From NCBI RefSeq assembly GCF_025822765.1, contig NZ_JACKUK010000016.1, positions 376,486 through 440,485 on the forward strand: a DNA stretch of 64,000 bases, read 5' to 3'. Below are positions 36,938 to 47,439 of the stretch, one piece after another; the first letter of the stretch is position 1; every line of letters begins with the position of its first letter. Below the pieces are notes generated by a model. The model did no database searches. It was not told where the DNA came from and was given only the letters and a program-made list of their open reading frames with translations. The position numbers and the translations under genes are program-made. The stretch is from Mycobacterium barrassiae (lineage in GTDB: Bacteria; Actinomycetota; Actinomycetes; Mycobacteriales; Mycobacteriaceae).

Positions 36938-36987
36938 TGCACGCTTGTCGTACACAAACGTCGAGTGAGGGCGCAAACAAGCGTGCA
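36938..36987. terminator. Gene-end hairpin between convergent genes
   Basis: TGCACGCTTGT (36938-36948) is perfectly inverted at 36977-36987. The flanking GCG and CGC add loosely to the pairing. It lies between the ATL gene and the leftward APH-like gene. Confidence 0.6.
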
Positions 36988-37002
36988 CTCGACGCGCCCA
37001 AG

Positions 37003-37857
37003 TCAGACGACCAAACGCACCAACGCGGCCGTCCGCGCCAGACCCGGGAACGCCGCAGACGTCGACCGCGGATGCAGCGCGTGGACAGCGAGGCGGAATA
37101 TCAACGCCCGCAACAGCATCTGCGGCCACTCCGGTAGCGGACTCCATCGCTCGATGAGCCCGTCGTCAGCGTCACCCCACGACAACGCGTCAACGACCGC
37201 GACTCCGGCCGCCCATGACGCGGGCCGCCAGTACGGCGTGATGTCGGTGATCCCCGGCGCGGCAGTGCCTTCGAAAAGCACTGTGCCGTAAAGGTCTCCA
37301 TGCACCAGCTGACTGAGACTCTTCGTCGGCTTGCGCAACGCGGCCAGCTGACCGATCAACTCGACCGACCGTTGGCCATCCGCCGAACCGGGCGAGACCC
37401 GCGCACCGGGCGGCAGGGAATGCAGCGGACGCTCCTCCCATGCGGCCCGGTCGGCGGCGATGAACACGTCGACGTCGGACCATGGTGCCACCGGTGGCTG
37501 GGTGAGAAACCGTGGCCGTTCGAGCTTGGCCGTCGCCTCGTGCAGCCGCACCGCGGCCGACACCACCTCGTCGTGACGTGGTTCCGGGGTGCCCGCGACG
37601 AAGGTGTCTGCGCGCCAGCCGGCGACGACGTAGCGGCCGTCGGTCGACCGCACCGGCCGGGCCAGCCGCACACCGTCGACGAACAGCGTCTCGCGCACTT
37701 TGGCCGACCACGCCGCGCGGGCGTGATCGGCGACCATCGACAGCACGACCTCGCCGCAGCGCCAACCGCCCTCCCAGCTCGAGCCGAGAGGCGTCGGCGT
37801 GACACCGGTCAATCCGAACCCCGCCAGCACATGGTCAGGGGGCCGCTCGACACTCAT
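37003..37857 (-). CDS. APH-fold protein, TIGR02569 family (Rv3205c)
   Basis: This 284-residue soluble protein has a phosphotransferase-like fold: a Gly/Trp loop near 25-35, HGDLYGTVLF near 190 (catalytic loop) and ITDITPYW near 208 (metal Asp). It belongs to an actinobacterial family next to moeZ (TIGR02569). Neither substrate nor activity is known to me. Its stop lies just beyond the convergent hairpin. Regulation is not visible. Confidence 0.82.
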   Translation of the reverse strand: MSVERPPDHVLAGFGLTGVTPTPLGSSWEGGWRCGEVVLSMVADHARAAWSAKVRETLFVDGVRLARPVRSTDGRYVVAGWRADTFVAGTPEPRHDEVVSAAVRLHEATAKLERPRFLTQPPVAPWSDVDVFIAADRAAWEERPLHSLPPGARVSPGSADGQRSVELIGQLAALRKPTKSLSQLVHGDLYGTVLFEGTAAPGITDITPYWRPASWAAGVAVVDALSWGDADDGLIERWSPLPEWPQMLLRALIFRLAVHALHPRSTSAAFPGLARTAALVRLVV

Positions 37858-37893
37858 GACGTCAGCGTAAGGGGAGCTCCGGCAAACGAGCGG

Positions 37894-39072
37894 TTAGTAC
37901 ATCACCATGTCGGGTTCGAGTTGCTTGCCCCAGGCGACGATTCCGCCCTGCACATGCAGCGCGTCGGAGAAGCCGGCCTTCTTCACGATGGCCAGCACCT
38001 CGGCCGAGCGCACGCCGGTCTTGCAGTAGAACACCGGGGTCCGGTCGACCTGCAGTTTGGCCAGCGCCTCACCGGTTTCGAACGCGCCCTTCGGGATCAA
38101 CTCGGCGCCCTCGATGTGATTGATGTCCCATTCGACGGGCTCGCGCACGTCGATCAGGGCGAGCGGCTTGCCGGTGTCCAACATCTCGCGCAGCTCACGC
38201 GGGGTGATGGTCGAGTCGGCCGCGGCCTCGGCGGCGGCGTCGGACACCACACCGCAGAACTCCTCGTAATCGATGAGCTCGGTGATCTTCGGCGTCGACG
38301 GATCCTTGCGGATCTTGATCGTGCGATAGGTCATGTCGAGCGCGTCATAGACCATCAGGCGGCCCAACAGCGGTTCCCCGATGCCGGTGATCAGCTTGAT
38401 GGCTTCGGTGCCCATCACCGACGCGACAGAGGCGCACAGAATGCCCAGCACACCGCCTTCCGCGCACGACGGCACCATGCCCGGAGGCGGCGGCTCCGGG
38501 TAGAGGTCGCGGTAATTCAGGCCCAGCCCGTTGGGCGCGTCCTCCCAGAACACCGAGACCTGGCCCTCGAACCGGTAGATCGAGCCCCAGACGTACGGCT
38601 TGCCTGCCAGTACCGCGGCGTCGTTGACCAGGTAACGGGTCGCGAAGTTGTCGGTGCCGTCCAGGATCAGGTCGTACTGCCGGAAGAGCTCGACGGCGTT
38701 GTCGGGTTCCAGCCGGAACTCGTGCAGCCGAACGTCCACCAGCGGATTGATCTCGCGGATCGAGTCCCGCGCGCTCTCGGCCTTCGACCGGCCGATGTCG
38801 GACTGGCCGTGGATGATCTGGCGCTGCAGATTGGACTCGTCGACCACGTCGAACTCGACGATCCCGATGGTGCCCACCCCCGCGGCCGCCAGGTACAACA
38901 GGGCCGGCGAACCCAGCCCGCCGGCGCCGATGACCAGCACCTTGGCGTTCTTGAGTCGCTTCTGCCCGTCCAGACCGAGGTCCGGAATGATGAGGTGACG
39001 GCTGTAGCGCGCAACCTCCTCGCGGGTCAACTCTGCCGCCGGCTCTACCAGCGGCGGCAACGGTGTAGACAC
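37894..39072 (-). CDS. moeZ: Adenylyltransferase/sulfurtransferase MoeZ
   Basis: This 392-residue E1-like protein adenylates the C-terminal Gly of small sulfur carriers (CysO, MoaD type) and then sulfurates it through its rhodanese domain. The Gly-rich nucleotide loop GAGGLGSP lies near 45-52, adenylation Asp in DGTDN near 140, and the rhodanese loop CKTGVRSAE has its Cys at about 350. GTG at 39072 has AAGGAG 8 bases upstream and gives the family length, so it is preferred to ATG 39102. It serves cysteine and molybdopterin synthesis. Confidence 0.92.
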   Translation of the reverse strand: MSTPLPPLVEPAAELTREEVARYSRHLIIPDLGLDGQKRLKNAKVLVIGAGGLGSPALLYLAAAGVGTIGIVEFDVVDESNLQRQIIHGQSDIGRSKAESARDSIREINPLVDVRLHEFRLEPDNAVELFRQYDLILDGTDNFATRYLVNDAAVLAGKPYVWGSIYRFEGQVSVFWEDAPNGLGLNYRDLYPEPPPPGMVPSCAEGGVLGILCASVASVMGTEAIKLITGIGEPLLGRLMVYDALDMTYRTIKIRKDPSTPKITELIDYEEFCGVVSDAAAEAAADSTITPRELREMLDTGKPLALIDVREPVEWDINHIEGAELIPKGAFETGEALAKLQVDRTPVFYCKTGVRSAEVLAIVKKAGFSDALHVQGGIVAWGKQLEPDMVMY

Positions 39073-39181
39073 CGTGATTTCTCCTTGCTTTTGCTTGCTC
39101 ACGTTGCTTCAACCATCTCAGCAGTTGTGCATAAGTACTGCAATCAACAGCGTCGGGGCCCAGCTGCTTCCCGCCGTCGGA

Positions 39182-40213
39182 TCAGGCGATCGGATACGGC
39201 CAGGGGTTGAAGCGGCACGTCTTGCCGTCGGGGTTGACGGTGCCCGGGTCGAAGCGGGCCGCATCGTTGTTGTTGGTGGAGAACGTCTGCTGCATCATGA
39301 TCGGCGCCAACTCGCCGCTGGCCGCGCAGGACTCGTGTCGCTGGTAGCCGATCGCGTGGCCGACCTCGTGGTTGATCAGGTACTGCCGATACGAGCCGAT
39401 GTCGCCCTGGAAGGGGACCGCGCCACGTACCCAGCGCGCCTCGTTGATGAACACGCGGGGCTGCCCGTCGAGGTAGGCCGGGTTGTAGCAGGACGCCTCC
39501 AGCGGGATGTCGTAACCGCACCCCTCGCGCACCGTCATCGGCGAGCTCAGCGAGATCCGGAAATCGGGTTCGACTTGTGCGGTCCCGTCGATGCGGGTGA
39601 ACGCGAATTGCGGATTGTGGGTCCAACTCTTCGGGTTCGCCAACGTTTCGCTGACCATCCGGGCGAAGCCCTCGTCGCCGCCGAACGTCGTGGTGTCGAT
39701 ACCGTCCTCGACCTCGACGGTGTAGGTGAACACCTTCGCCGTCCCCTCGCCCACCTGCGACGAGGCGCCCGGCACGACATGCCACGTCCTGGCGCCCGCC
39801 TCGGTGAACGGACCACCGTCGGGCAGGATCCCGGTCGGCAGATTCGCGTCGAACTGGGTCAACCCTTTCGGCGGGGCGCCGATGATCGCGGTGCTGGCCA
39901 CCCCGATCGTGGGCGGCCCCTGCACCGGACCCTCGGGGTCCTCGGTCGGGGCCTCGGTGGACCCGGCAAACGTCAGATACAGCGCGACGACCGTCCACAC
40001 GGCCAACAGGGGCAGCGCGTAGGCCCGCCAACCGTAGGTGTGTACGAAACGACCCAGCTTGGTCTGCTTGCGGACGTTGCGGTGCTCGTCGCGATTGGAC
40101 CTGGGCCGCCCGGAGTCGCCCGCCAGGGGGTCGCGCATCGCGCGCAGCGGCTCACGCCACTCGTCGCGAAGCACAGGCACGCCTCCCCCGCGACGCTCCG
40201 AGTCGTAGGTCAC
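39182..40213 (-). CDS. DUF3152 membrane-anchored metalloprotease-like protein
   Basis: This 343-residue protein has a basic cytoplasmic N-terminus, one transmembrane helix near 60-85, an extracytoplasmic DUF3152 domain and a metzincin-like HEVGHAIGYQRHE near 285-297. The motif predicts zinc peptidase activity. Two Cys pairs suggest disulfides (GCGYD, ASCYN, SCAAS, TCRF). GTG at 40213 fits Rv3207c; the longer frame to 40261 is possible. It is divergent from the TetR gene. Confidence 0.85.
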   Translation of the reverse strand: MTYDSERRGGGVPVLRDEWREPLRAMRDPLAGDSGRPRSNRDEHRNVRKQTKLGRFVHTYGWRAYALPLLAVWTVVALYLTFAGSTEAPTEDPEGPVQGPPTIGVASTAIIGAPPKGLTQFDANLPTGILPDGGPFTEAGARTWHVVPGASSQVGEGTAKVFTYTVEVEDGIDTTTFGGDEGFARMVSETLANPKSWTHNPQFAFTRIDGTAQVEPDFRISLSSPMTVREGCGYDIPLEASCYNPAYLDGQPRVFINEARWVRGAVPFQGDIGSYRQYLINHEVGHAIGYQRHESCAASGELAPIMMQQTFSTNNNDAARFDPGTVNPDGKTCRFNPWPYPIA

Positions 40214-40226
40214 TGACACAGGATGA

Positions 40227-41271
<1,045 letters not shown>

Positions 41272-41546
41272 GCTGTGAACCTTTCCTATACGTACAACCT
41301 CGAAGAGCTTTGACGCCAAGGCTAGTGGACGCCGCCGCGGTGGTGCGCGCCGGTGAGTTCGCGGTCAGCGAAGACTGGTTCGCCGCGGCCTCGACCGCGT
41401 TTCCGAAGGGCGTCACGACGGTGTCACGAACGGCGACCGAACCGAGTCCGGACCGTGACCGTACACGCGCCCGCTAAACCTCATCTGCCACTTGCGCATC
41501 GATAGCATCGGCCCGGTACATAAACGAGACAACCTGGGAACCCTTT

Positions 41547-42284
41547 ATGAACAGGCCTTATACCGCACATTCCCCGTATTCGCTGACTCCCACCGAGGTT
41601 ATTTCCACCCAGACCGTCGACGACTTCGGCGAACTCGAATACGACGGTCTCCTGGAGTATCCGGACGATGACGAGTACGCCGACTACGCGGAATACGACG
41701 AGGAGCACATCGACCGCCGGTGGATGTGGATCGCGGGGATCGCAGGTGTGATCTTGTTCATCGCGATCGGCACGACGGGCGTGATCCTCGGCGGCGGCGA
41801 CAGCGGTTCGGTGACGGCCACCGGGACCTCGTCGGCACCCACCGCCACCTCGGCCCCCGTGACGACGTCGGCCCCGGCGGCCGCCACGCCCGCGCCTGCG
41901 GTCCCCTCACTGCCCGCTGAGACCGTCACGACGGTGACCCCGTCAGTACAGACGACAGCGGCGCCACAGCCCGAGGTCGCCGCCCCGCCGCCGGCCCCAC
42001 CTGCGGCTGCCGCGCCGCGCACCGTCACGTACCGGGTCACCGGCACCAAGCCGCTGATCGACTTCGTCACCGTCATCTACACCGACCAGCAGGGCGCGCT
42101 GCAGACCGAGGTCAACGTCGCGCTGCCGTGGGCGAAGACGGTCGTGCTGGATCCGGGCGTCGAGCTCAAGTCCGTCACCGCCACCAGCGTGGGCGGGCAG
42201 CTCAACTGCGGTATCTACGACGCGTCGGGCGCGCTGATCGCCTACCAGAGCAACAACTCGATGATCGCGACCTGCACGCAGTAG
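41547..42284 (+). CDS. Single-pass protein with MmpS-like C-terminal domain (Rv3209 type)
   Basis: This 245-residue protein has an acidic, Tyr-rich cytoplasmic region (about 1-50, many Asp/Glu/Tyr), one transmembrane helix (about 58-80), a Thr/Ala/Pro-rich linker (about 85-155) and a C-terminal domain from VTYRVTGTKPL to the last Cys. This domain has the MmpS-type pattern with two cysteines (NCGIY, ATCTQ). The function is unknown; an accessory role for an MmpL is possible. Translated from ATG 41547; a -10 like TAGCAT (41503-41508) is seen but no -35. Confidence 0.75.
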   Translation: MNRPYTAHSPYSLTPTEVISTQTVDDFGELEYDGLLEYPDDDEYADYAEYDEEHIDRRWMWIAGIAGVILFIAIGTTGVILGGGDSGSVTATGTSSAPTATSAPVTTSAPAAATPAPAVPSLPAETVTTVTPSVQTTAAPQPEVAAPPPAPPAAAAPRTVTYRVTGTKPLIDFVTVIYTDQQGALQTEVNVALPWAKTVVLDPGVELKSVTATSVGGQLNCGIYDASGALIAYQSNNSMIATCTQ

Positions 42285-42287
42285 CCG

Positions 42288-42992
42288 CTAGGCCAGGCCG
42301 AGCTCCTGCATGCGGGAGGCGTGGGTGCGCTGGAGCCGATCGAAGAATTCGGTCATCTGGGTCAGGCCCTCACCGCTCGACATGACGAGGTCGACGAGTT
42401 CGTCGTGGTCGGCCATGACGTACTGCGCCTGCGTGATCGCCTCACCGAGCAACCGGCGCGACCACAGGGCCAGCCGGTGGCGTTGCTTCTCGCTCGCCGT
42501 CACGGCGGCCTGCACCTCGGCGACGACGAACTGCGAGTGACCGGTCTCCGACAGCACCGCACGCACGACGTCGGCGACCTCGGCGGGTAGTGCGGTGGCG
42601 ATCTCGAGGTAGAAGTCGGCGGCCAAGGCATCGCCGACGTAGGTCTTGACGAGCGCCTCGAGCCACGTGCTGGGCGTGGTCAGTCGATGGTAATTCTCAA
42701 GTGCCGACGCGTATTTCGTCATCGCGGGCACCACGTCGACGCCCCTGCGTTCAAGCGCGTCGCGCAGCACCTCGTAATGCTGCATCTCCGCCGCGGCCAT
42801 GCTTGCCATGTTGATACGGCCCCGTAGGTTGGGCGCCATCCGGGCTTCGTCGGTCAGCCGATAGAACGCCGCCACCTCGCCGTACGCCAACACCGCGAAC
42901 AGTTCGTTGACGCCGGGATGGTCGGCCGACACGCCCGAGCTCACCTGCTCGGAAGACGCCGTCAAAGGCGCCGAAGACTTGGGGGCCGTCAT
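42288..42992 (-). CDS. Ferritin-like fold protein (Rv3210c type)
   Basis: This 234-residue helical protein has paired E-x-x-H-type segments (AAAEMQHYEVL near 66-76, ALSETGHSQF near 148) typical of ferritin-like diiron folds. Iron binding is not proven in this family. It is convergent with the MmpS-like gene (three bases apart) and divergent from rhlE. It may be a stress-protective protein. Confidence 0.8.
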   Translation of the reverse strand: MTAPKSSAPLTASSEQVSSGVSADHPGVNELFAVLAYGEVAAFYRLTDEARMAPNLRGRINMASMAAAEMQHYEVLRDALERRGVDVVPAMTKYASALENYHRLTTPSTWLEALVKTYVGDALAADFYLEIATALPAEVADVVRAVLSETGHSQFVVAEVQAAVTASEKQRHRLALWSRRLLGEAITQAQYVMADHDELVDLVMSSGEGLTQMTEFFDRLQRTHASRMQELGLA

Positions 42993-43045
42993 GGGCCCAA
43001 CTGTAATCGGCGACCGGCGACAACCCCCGAGTGAACCCGGCCAGC

Positions 43046-43233
43046 TATCATGGAGTCAGGAAGCAGCATCTCGAGGGTCGAAAAGGCCAGGCCGCTACCT
43101 AAGAAATGTGCGTGCACGCAGTCGGCCCGCCTACCTCAGCGCAGGGCTTCGGTCTTTCAGGCCAATGTCGTTCGAACTCGTGCGCGCGTGGACGCCATGA
43201 GGAATCGACAATTGAAAGGCAAGCCTCCCGCGT
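43046..43233 (+). promoter_or_regulatory. Possible rhlE promoter and long leader
   Basis: A -10-like TATCAT lies at 43046-43051, leaving about 175 untranslated bases before the rhlE ATG. RNA helicase genes often carry long leaders that regulate their own expression, so it deserves note. No -35 was recognised, and no structure was confirmed by eye. Confidence 0.3.
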
Positions 43234-44688
43234 ATGACGCATCTCAATCGAACATTTGCTGAACTCGGAGTCCGCGACGAAATCGTGCGCGCACTCAAGG
43301 AGGACGGCAAGGAACATCCTTTTGCTATCCAAGAGCTGACCATGCCGCTCGCGCTGGCGGGCGACGACCTGATCGGTCAAGCCCGTACCGGAATGGGCAA
43401 GACGCTGGCGTTCGGCGTGCCGCTACTGCAGCGGATCACCACCGATCCCACCAGGGAGCTGACGGGTATCCCGCGCGCCCTCGTCGTCGTACCCACCCGC
43501 GAGCTGTGCCTGCAGGTGCACAGCGACCTCTCGCTCGCCGCCAAGTACCTGACCGCGGGCGATCGAAAGCTCGTCGTCACGTCCATCTATGGCGGACGGC
43601 CCTACGAGCCGCAGATCGAAGCCCTGCAGAAGGGCGTCGACGTGGTGGTGGGCACCCCGGGCCGGTTGCTCGACCTCGCGCAGCAGGGGCACCTGCAGCT
43701 CGGCGGGCTCTCGATGCTGGTGCTCGACGAGGCCGACGAGATGCTCGATCTGGGCTTCCTGCCCGATATCGAGCGGATCCTGCGCCAGATCCCCGATGAA
43801 CGGCAGGCGATGCTGTTCTCGGCGACGATGCCGGACCCGATCATCACGCTGGCTCGCACGTTCATGAACCAGCCGACCCACATCCGGGCCGAGGCCCCGC
43901 ATTCGGCGGCCACCCATGACACCACCGAGCAGTTCGCCTATCGCGCCCACGCGTTGGACAAGGTCGAGATGGTCGCCCGCATTCTGCAGGCCGAGGGTCG
44001 CGGCGCGACCATGATCTTCACCAGGACCAAGCGCACCGCACAGAAGGTGTCCGACGAGCTCGCCGAGCGCGGCTTCAAGGTCGGCGCGGTGCACGGCGAT
44101 CTCGGTCAGGGCGCCCGCGAGAAGGCGCTCAAATCCTTCCGTACCGGCGACATCGATGTGCTCGTCGCGACCGACGTCGCCGCCCGCGGTATCGACATCG
44201 ACGACATCACGCACGTCATCAACTATCAGATCCCCGAGGACGAGCAGGCCTACGTGCACCGCATCGGTCGTACCGGCCGCGCGGGCAAGACGGGTATCGC
44301 GGTCACGTTGGTCGACTGGGACGAGTTGCCCCGCTGGGCGATGATCGACAAGGCGCTGGGCCTCAACACCCCCGACCCGGCCGAGACGTATTCGAGCTCG
44401 ACGCATCTCTACGAAGAGCTGAACATCCCCGCCGACGCCACCGGCACCGTGGGTGAACCCCGCAAGGCGCATGCCGCGCGGCCGCCGGCGGAGAAGAAGT
44501 CCGCCGATCGTCCCGCCCGCAACCGCACTCGCACGCGACGGCGGACCCGCGCCGGCGAGCCGGTCACCGGACACGCGGCGGTCGCGACGACCGAGCACGG
44601 TTCCTCCGACGCCGCGGAGGGCACCGACGGTGCGCCGAGGCGCAGGCGTCGCCGTCGTCCGCGCAAGGCTGCGGCCAACGCGGGCTAG
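43234..44688 (+). CDS. rhlE: DEAD-box RNA helicase RhlE
   Basis: This 484-residue helicase has the Q motif (FAIQELTMPL near 30), ARTGMGKT (motif I near 50), PTRELC (Ia), VLDEADEMLD (II, DEAD near 165-168), SAT (III) and HRIGRTGRAGKTG (VI near 345). A basic tail (RRRTRAG and [10 protein letters not shown]) should grip RNA. Its role is RNA unwinding in ribosome assembly and decay. It is followed 17 bases on by the beta-propeller gene. Confidence 0.93.
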   Translation: MTHLNRTFAELGVRDEIVRALKEDGKEHPFAIQELTMPLALAGDDLIGQARTGMGKTLAFGVPLLQRITTDPTRELTGIPRALVVVPTRELCLQVHSDLSLAAKYLTAGDRKLVVTSIYGGRPYEPQIEALQKGVDVVVGTPGRLLDLAQQGHLQLGGLSMLVLDEADEMLDLGFLPDIERILRQIPDERQAMLFSATMPDPIITLARTFMNQPTHIRAEAPHSAATHDTTEQFAYRAHALDKVEMVARILQAEGRGATMIFTRTKRTAQKVSDELAERGFKVGAVHGDLGQGAREKALKSFRTGDIDVLVATDVAARGIDIDDITHVINYQIPEDEQAYVHRIGRTGRAGKTGIAVTLVDWDELPRWAMIDKALGLNTPDPAETYSSSTHLYEELNIPADATGTVGEPRKAHAARPPAEKKSADRPARNRTRTRRRTRAGEPVTGHAAVATTEHGSSDAAEGTDGAPRRRRRRRPRKAAANAG

Positions 44689-44705
44689 CCCGCAAGAGGC
44701 CTCAG

Positions 44706-45920
44706 ATGGTCAAACCCGAACGCCGGACTCGCGCCGACGTGGTGGCGGCGATCGTGATCGCCGCCGTCATCGCCGTCACCGCCGTTCTCGTCTGGTGGAC
44801 GAGCGACGCCAGGGCGACGATCAGCCGCCCCGCGGCGAGCCCGGTGCCGCCGCTGGTCAACGCCAAGACGGTGCCGTCGGCGCTGCGTGAGCTCTGGACC
44901 GCGCCCAGTCCCAAGACGACGGCGCCGCTGGTGGTCGCCGCCAGCGTGGTCACCGGCGACGGCTCCACGGTGTCGGGCCGCGACCCGGTCTCCGGCACTC
45001 CCGCGTGGAGTTACGCGCGAACCGACCTCGAACTGTGCGGCGTCAGCTGGGTGTACCAGTACGCCGTCGCGGTCTACCCCGACACCCGCGGCTGCGGCCA
45101 GGTGAGCACCATCGACGCCAAGACGGGCCAACGCGGTCCCGCCCGCACCGCCTACGCGGACCCCGAGGTGAAACTGTCCTCGGACGGCACCGTGGTGCTG
45201 TCGTTCGGCGAGAGCCGCCTCGAGCTGTGGCGGTCCGACATGGTCAGAATGCTCAGTTACGGCGCACTGGACGCCAGGATCAAACCCGACGTCCCGGTGC
45301 TGCCCCTCTGCCGGCTGATGTCGGCGGCCGCCAGTTCGACCTCCGTCGCCGTCCTCGAGTCCTGTCCGGATCAGGCGGATTTGCGGCTGACCCTGCTGCG
45401 GCCGGCCGACGACGAGGACACCCCCGAAATGAAGTACGTCCCCCAGCCCGGCGTGAGCGCCGACTCCAACGCCCAGGTGATAGCGGTCTCGGACACGACG
45501 GCTGCGGTCTACGTGCCGACGCCGAAACCGGTGGTGAACATCGTCGACGAAACCGGCACGACGATCGCGAGCACGCCGTTGACCAAGCCGGCGTCGGACA
45601 ACGCGACGATGTCGCGCGCTGGAGACCTGATCACGTGGTGGACCGGCGACAGCGTAATGGTGTTCTCCGCCAAGGATCTTCGGTACAAGTACACCGTCTC
45701 GCCGGCGGGCGCCAACGTTCCGCTCGGGCCGGCGACAACGATGGCGGGACGACTGCTGGTCCCGGTCACCGGCGGCTACGACGTATTCGATCCCAACACC
45801 GGCGAGGGCGATCGTCACATCCCGGTGCAGAGGCCGCAGAGCGAGGGTCCGATCGTGCCTGCCGTCGCGGGGGCGACGGTGCTCGAACAGCGGGGCAACG
45901 ACGTCGTCGCGCTCGGCTAA
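44706..45920 (+). CDS. Membrane-anchored PQQ-like beta-propeller protein (Rv3212 type)
   Basis: This 404-residue protein has an N-terminal transmembrane helix (about 12-35) and an extracytoplasmic domain with repeating beta blades (GDGSTVSGRDPVSGTPAW near 85, GGYDVFDPNTGEG near 355). Four cysteines suggest disulfides. The function is unknown; beta-propellers of this type often assist envelope assembly. It follows rhlE by 17 bases and ends in a hairpin shared with parA. Confidence 0.75.
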   Translation: MVKPERRTRADVVAAIVIAAVIAVTAVLVWWTSDARATISRPAASPVPPLVNAKTVPSALRELWTAPSPKTTAPLVVAASVVTGDGSTVSGRDPVSGTPAWSYARTDLELCGVSWVYQYAVAVYPDTRGCGQVSTIDAKTGQRGPARTAYADPEVKLSSDGTVVLSFGESRLELWRSDMVRMLSYGALDARIKPDVPVLPLCRLMSAAASSTSVAVLESCPDQADLRLTLLRPADDEDTPEMKYVPQPGVSADSNAQVIAVSDTTAAVYVPTPKPVVNIVDETGTTIASTPLTKPASDNATMSRAGDLITWWTGDSVMVFSAKDLRYKYTVSPAGANVPLGPATTMAGRLLVPVTGGYDVFDPNTGEGDRHIPVQRPQSEGPIVPAVAGATVLEQRGNDVVALG

Positions 45921-45922
45921 TT

Positions 45923-45975
45923 GCGATTTCGGCGTGCTGGGTCACGCTGAGCGAGACTGAACACGCCGAAATCGC
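45923..45975. terminator. Perfect hairpin (14-bp arms) between convergent genes
   Basis: GCGATTTCGGCGTG (45923-45936) is perfectly inverted at 45962-45975. It begins 3 bases after one stop codon and ends on the stop codon of the convergent parA gene. Confidence 0.7.
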
Positions 45976-46769
45976 TAGACGTCGGGGGTGTACGTCGCGA
46001 GCGGCTTGCCGTTCTTCCAGTGCTTGAGCAGCGCGCTCGCCAACTCGCGATACGCACTCGCACCCTTGTTCTTTCGGCTCGCGAGCACCGAAGCCCCGGA
46101 AGCGGTCGCCTCGGCGAAGCGCACGGTGCGGGGAATAGGCGGCGCGAGCACCGGCAGGTCGTACCGGTCGGCGACGTCGAGGAGCACGTCGCGACTGTGG
46201 GTGGTGCGCGAGTCGTACAGCGTCGGCAGCGCGCCGAGCAGCTTCAGGTCACTGTTGGTGATCTGCTGGACGTCGTTGATGGTGCGCAGGAACTGGCCGA
46301 CGCCGCGGTGCGCCAGCGTCTCGCACTGCAGCGGCACGATCACGTCGTCGGCCGCCGTCAGCCCGTTGAGCGTGAGCACACCCAGCGACGGCGGACAGTC
46401 GATGATCACGACGTCGAACCGGTCGGCGACCTTCGCCAGCGCGCGCTTGAGGGCGTATTCGCGGCCGGCCCGCATCAGCAGCATCGCCTCGGCCCCGGCC
46501 AGGTCGATGTTGGCGGGCAGCAGCGTCATCCCCTCGGTCGTGTCGACCAGCGCCGCTTCGGTCTCGACCTCGCCGAGAAGCACCTCGTGGATCGACATCG
46601 GCAGTTTGTCGGGGTCCTGGCCCAACGAGAACGTCAAACAACCCTGCGGATCGAGGTCGACGAGCAGCACCCGACGGCCCTTCTCCACCATCGCCGCACC
46701 CAACGACGCCACCGTCGTTGTTTTGGCGACCCCACCCTTTTGATTGGCGACCGCAAGTACCCGCGTCAC
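45975..46769 (-). CDS. ParA-family ATPase (Soj-like, orphan)
   Basis: This 264-residue ParA/MinD-type ATPase has the deviant Walker A KGGVAKTTT near 11-19, DLDPQG near 40 and IIDCPPS near 125. No parB follows, so it is not the chromosomal ParA. It matches Rv3213c. It may position another cargo in the cell. It is divergent from gpm2 with a 58-base gap. Confidence 0.88.
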   Translation of the reverse strand: MTRVLAVANQKGGVAKTTTVASLGAAMVEKGRRVLLVDLDPQGCLTFSLGQDPDKLPMSIHEVLLGEVETEAALVDTTEGMTLLPANIDLAGAEAMLLMRAGREYALKRALAKVADRFDVVIIDCPPSLGVLTLNGLTAADDVIVPLQCETLAHRGVGQFLRTINDVQQITNSDLKLLGALPTLYDSRTTHSRDVLLDVADRYDLPVLAPPIPRTVRFAEATASGASVLASRKNKGASAYRELASALLKHWKNGKPLATYTPDV

Positions 46770-46827
46770 CCTTTCATCCTGGCACGCCCACCAACACCGC
46801 CGCCGTCCGTGGGGCAGAATCGCCAGG

Positions 46828-47439
46828 GTGACTGTCGAGCAGCACCGCCTGCTACTGCTTCGCCATGGCGAGACGGAGTGGTCACTTTCGGGTCAGCACA
46901 CCGGCCGCACCGAGCTCGAGCTCACCGAGACCGGCCGCGAACAGGCCAAGCTGGCCGCCGACGCGCTGGCCGTGCTCACACTGGACAACCCCGTGGTCGT
47001 GTCCAGCCCGCGGCAACGCGCGCTCGTCACCGCCGAGCTCGCCGGCCTGACCGTCGACGAGGTGTCTCCCCTTCTCGCCGAATGGGATTACGGCGCCTAC
47101 GAGGGCCTCACGACCAAGGAGATCCAGCAGACGGTGCCCGACTGGCTCGTGTGGACGCACGGATGTCCGGGCGGCGAGTCCCCGCAACAGGTCAGCGACA
47201 GGGCCGACCGCGCCATCGAGTACGCGCTGACGTACCTGGAGTCGCGTGACGTCCTGTTCGTCGGCCACGGCCACTTCTCCCGGGCGGTGGTCACACGCTG
47301 GACGCAATTGCCGATCTCCGAAGGCATCAGGTTCGCGATGGTGGCCGCGTCGATCGCGGTATGCGGGCACGAACACGGCGTGCGCCAGATCAGCGCACTG
47401 GGACTGACGGGTCATCGCCACCCGTGTCTACCGGCATGA
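46828..47439 (+). CDS. gpm2: Histidine-phosphatase superfamily protein (Gpm2 / acid phosphatase)
   Basis: This 203-residue histidine phosphatase has LLRHGETEWS near 10-19 (catalytic His) and a second His in VGHGHFSR near 150. The M. tuberculosis homologue is a phosphatase and not a phosphoglycerate mutase. GTG at 46828 was chosen. It overlaps entC by four bases (ATGA), so gpm2-entC-GNAT form one tight operon. Confidence 0.88.
   Translation: MTVEQHRLLLLRHGETEWSLSGQHTGRTELELTETGREQAKLAADALAVLTLDNPVVVSSPRQRALVTAELAGLTVDEVSPLLAEWDYGAYEGLTTKEIQQTVPDWLVWTHGCPGGESPQQVSDRADRAIEYALTYLESRDVLFVGHGHFSRAVVTRWTQLPISEGIRFAMVAASIAVCGHEHGVRQISALGLTGHRHPCLPA

Noticed and set aside
37300-39210. Rightward open frame of 636 codons across the APH-like and moeZ genes
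   Set aside because: It is the reverse reading of two real genes and crosses their junction; high GC keeps stops rare.
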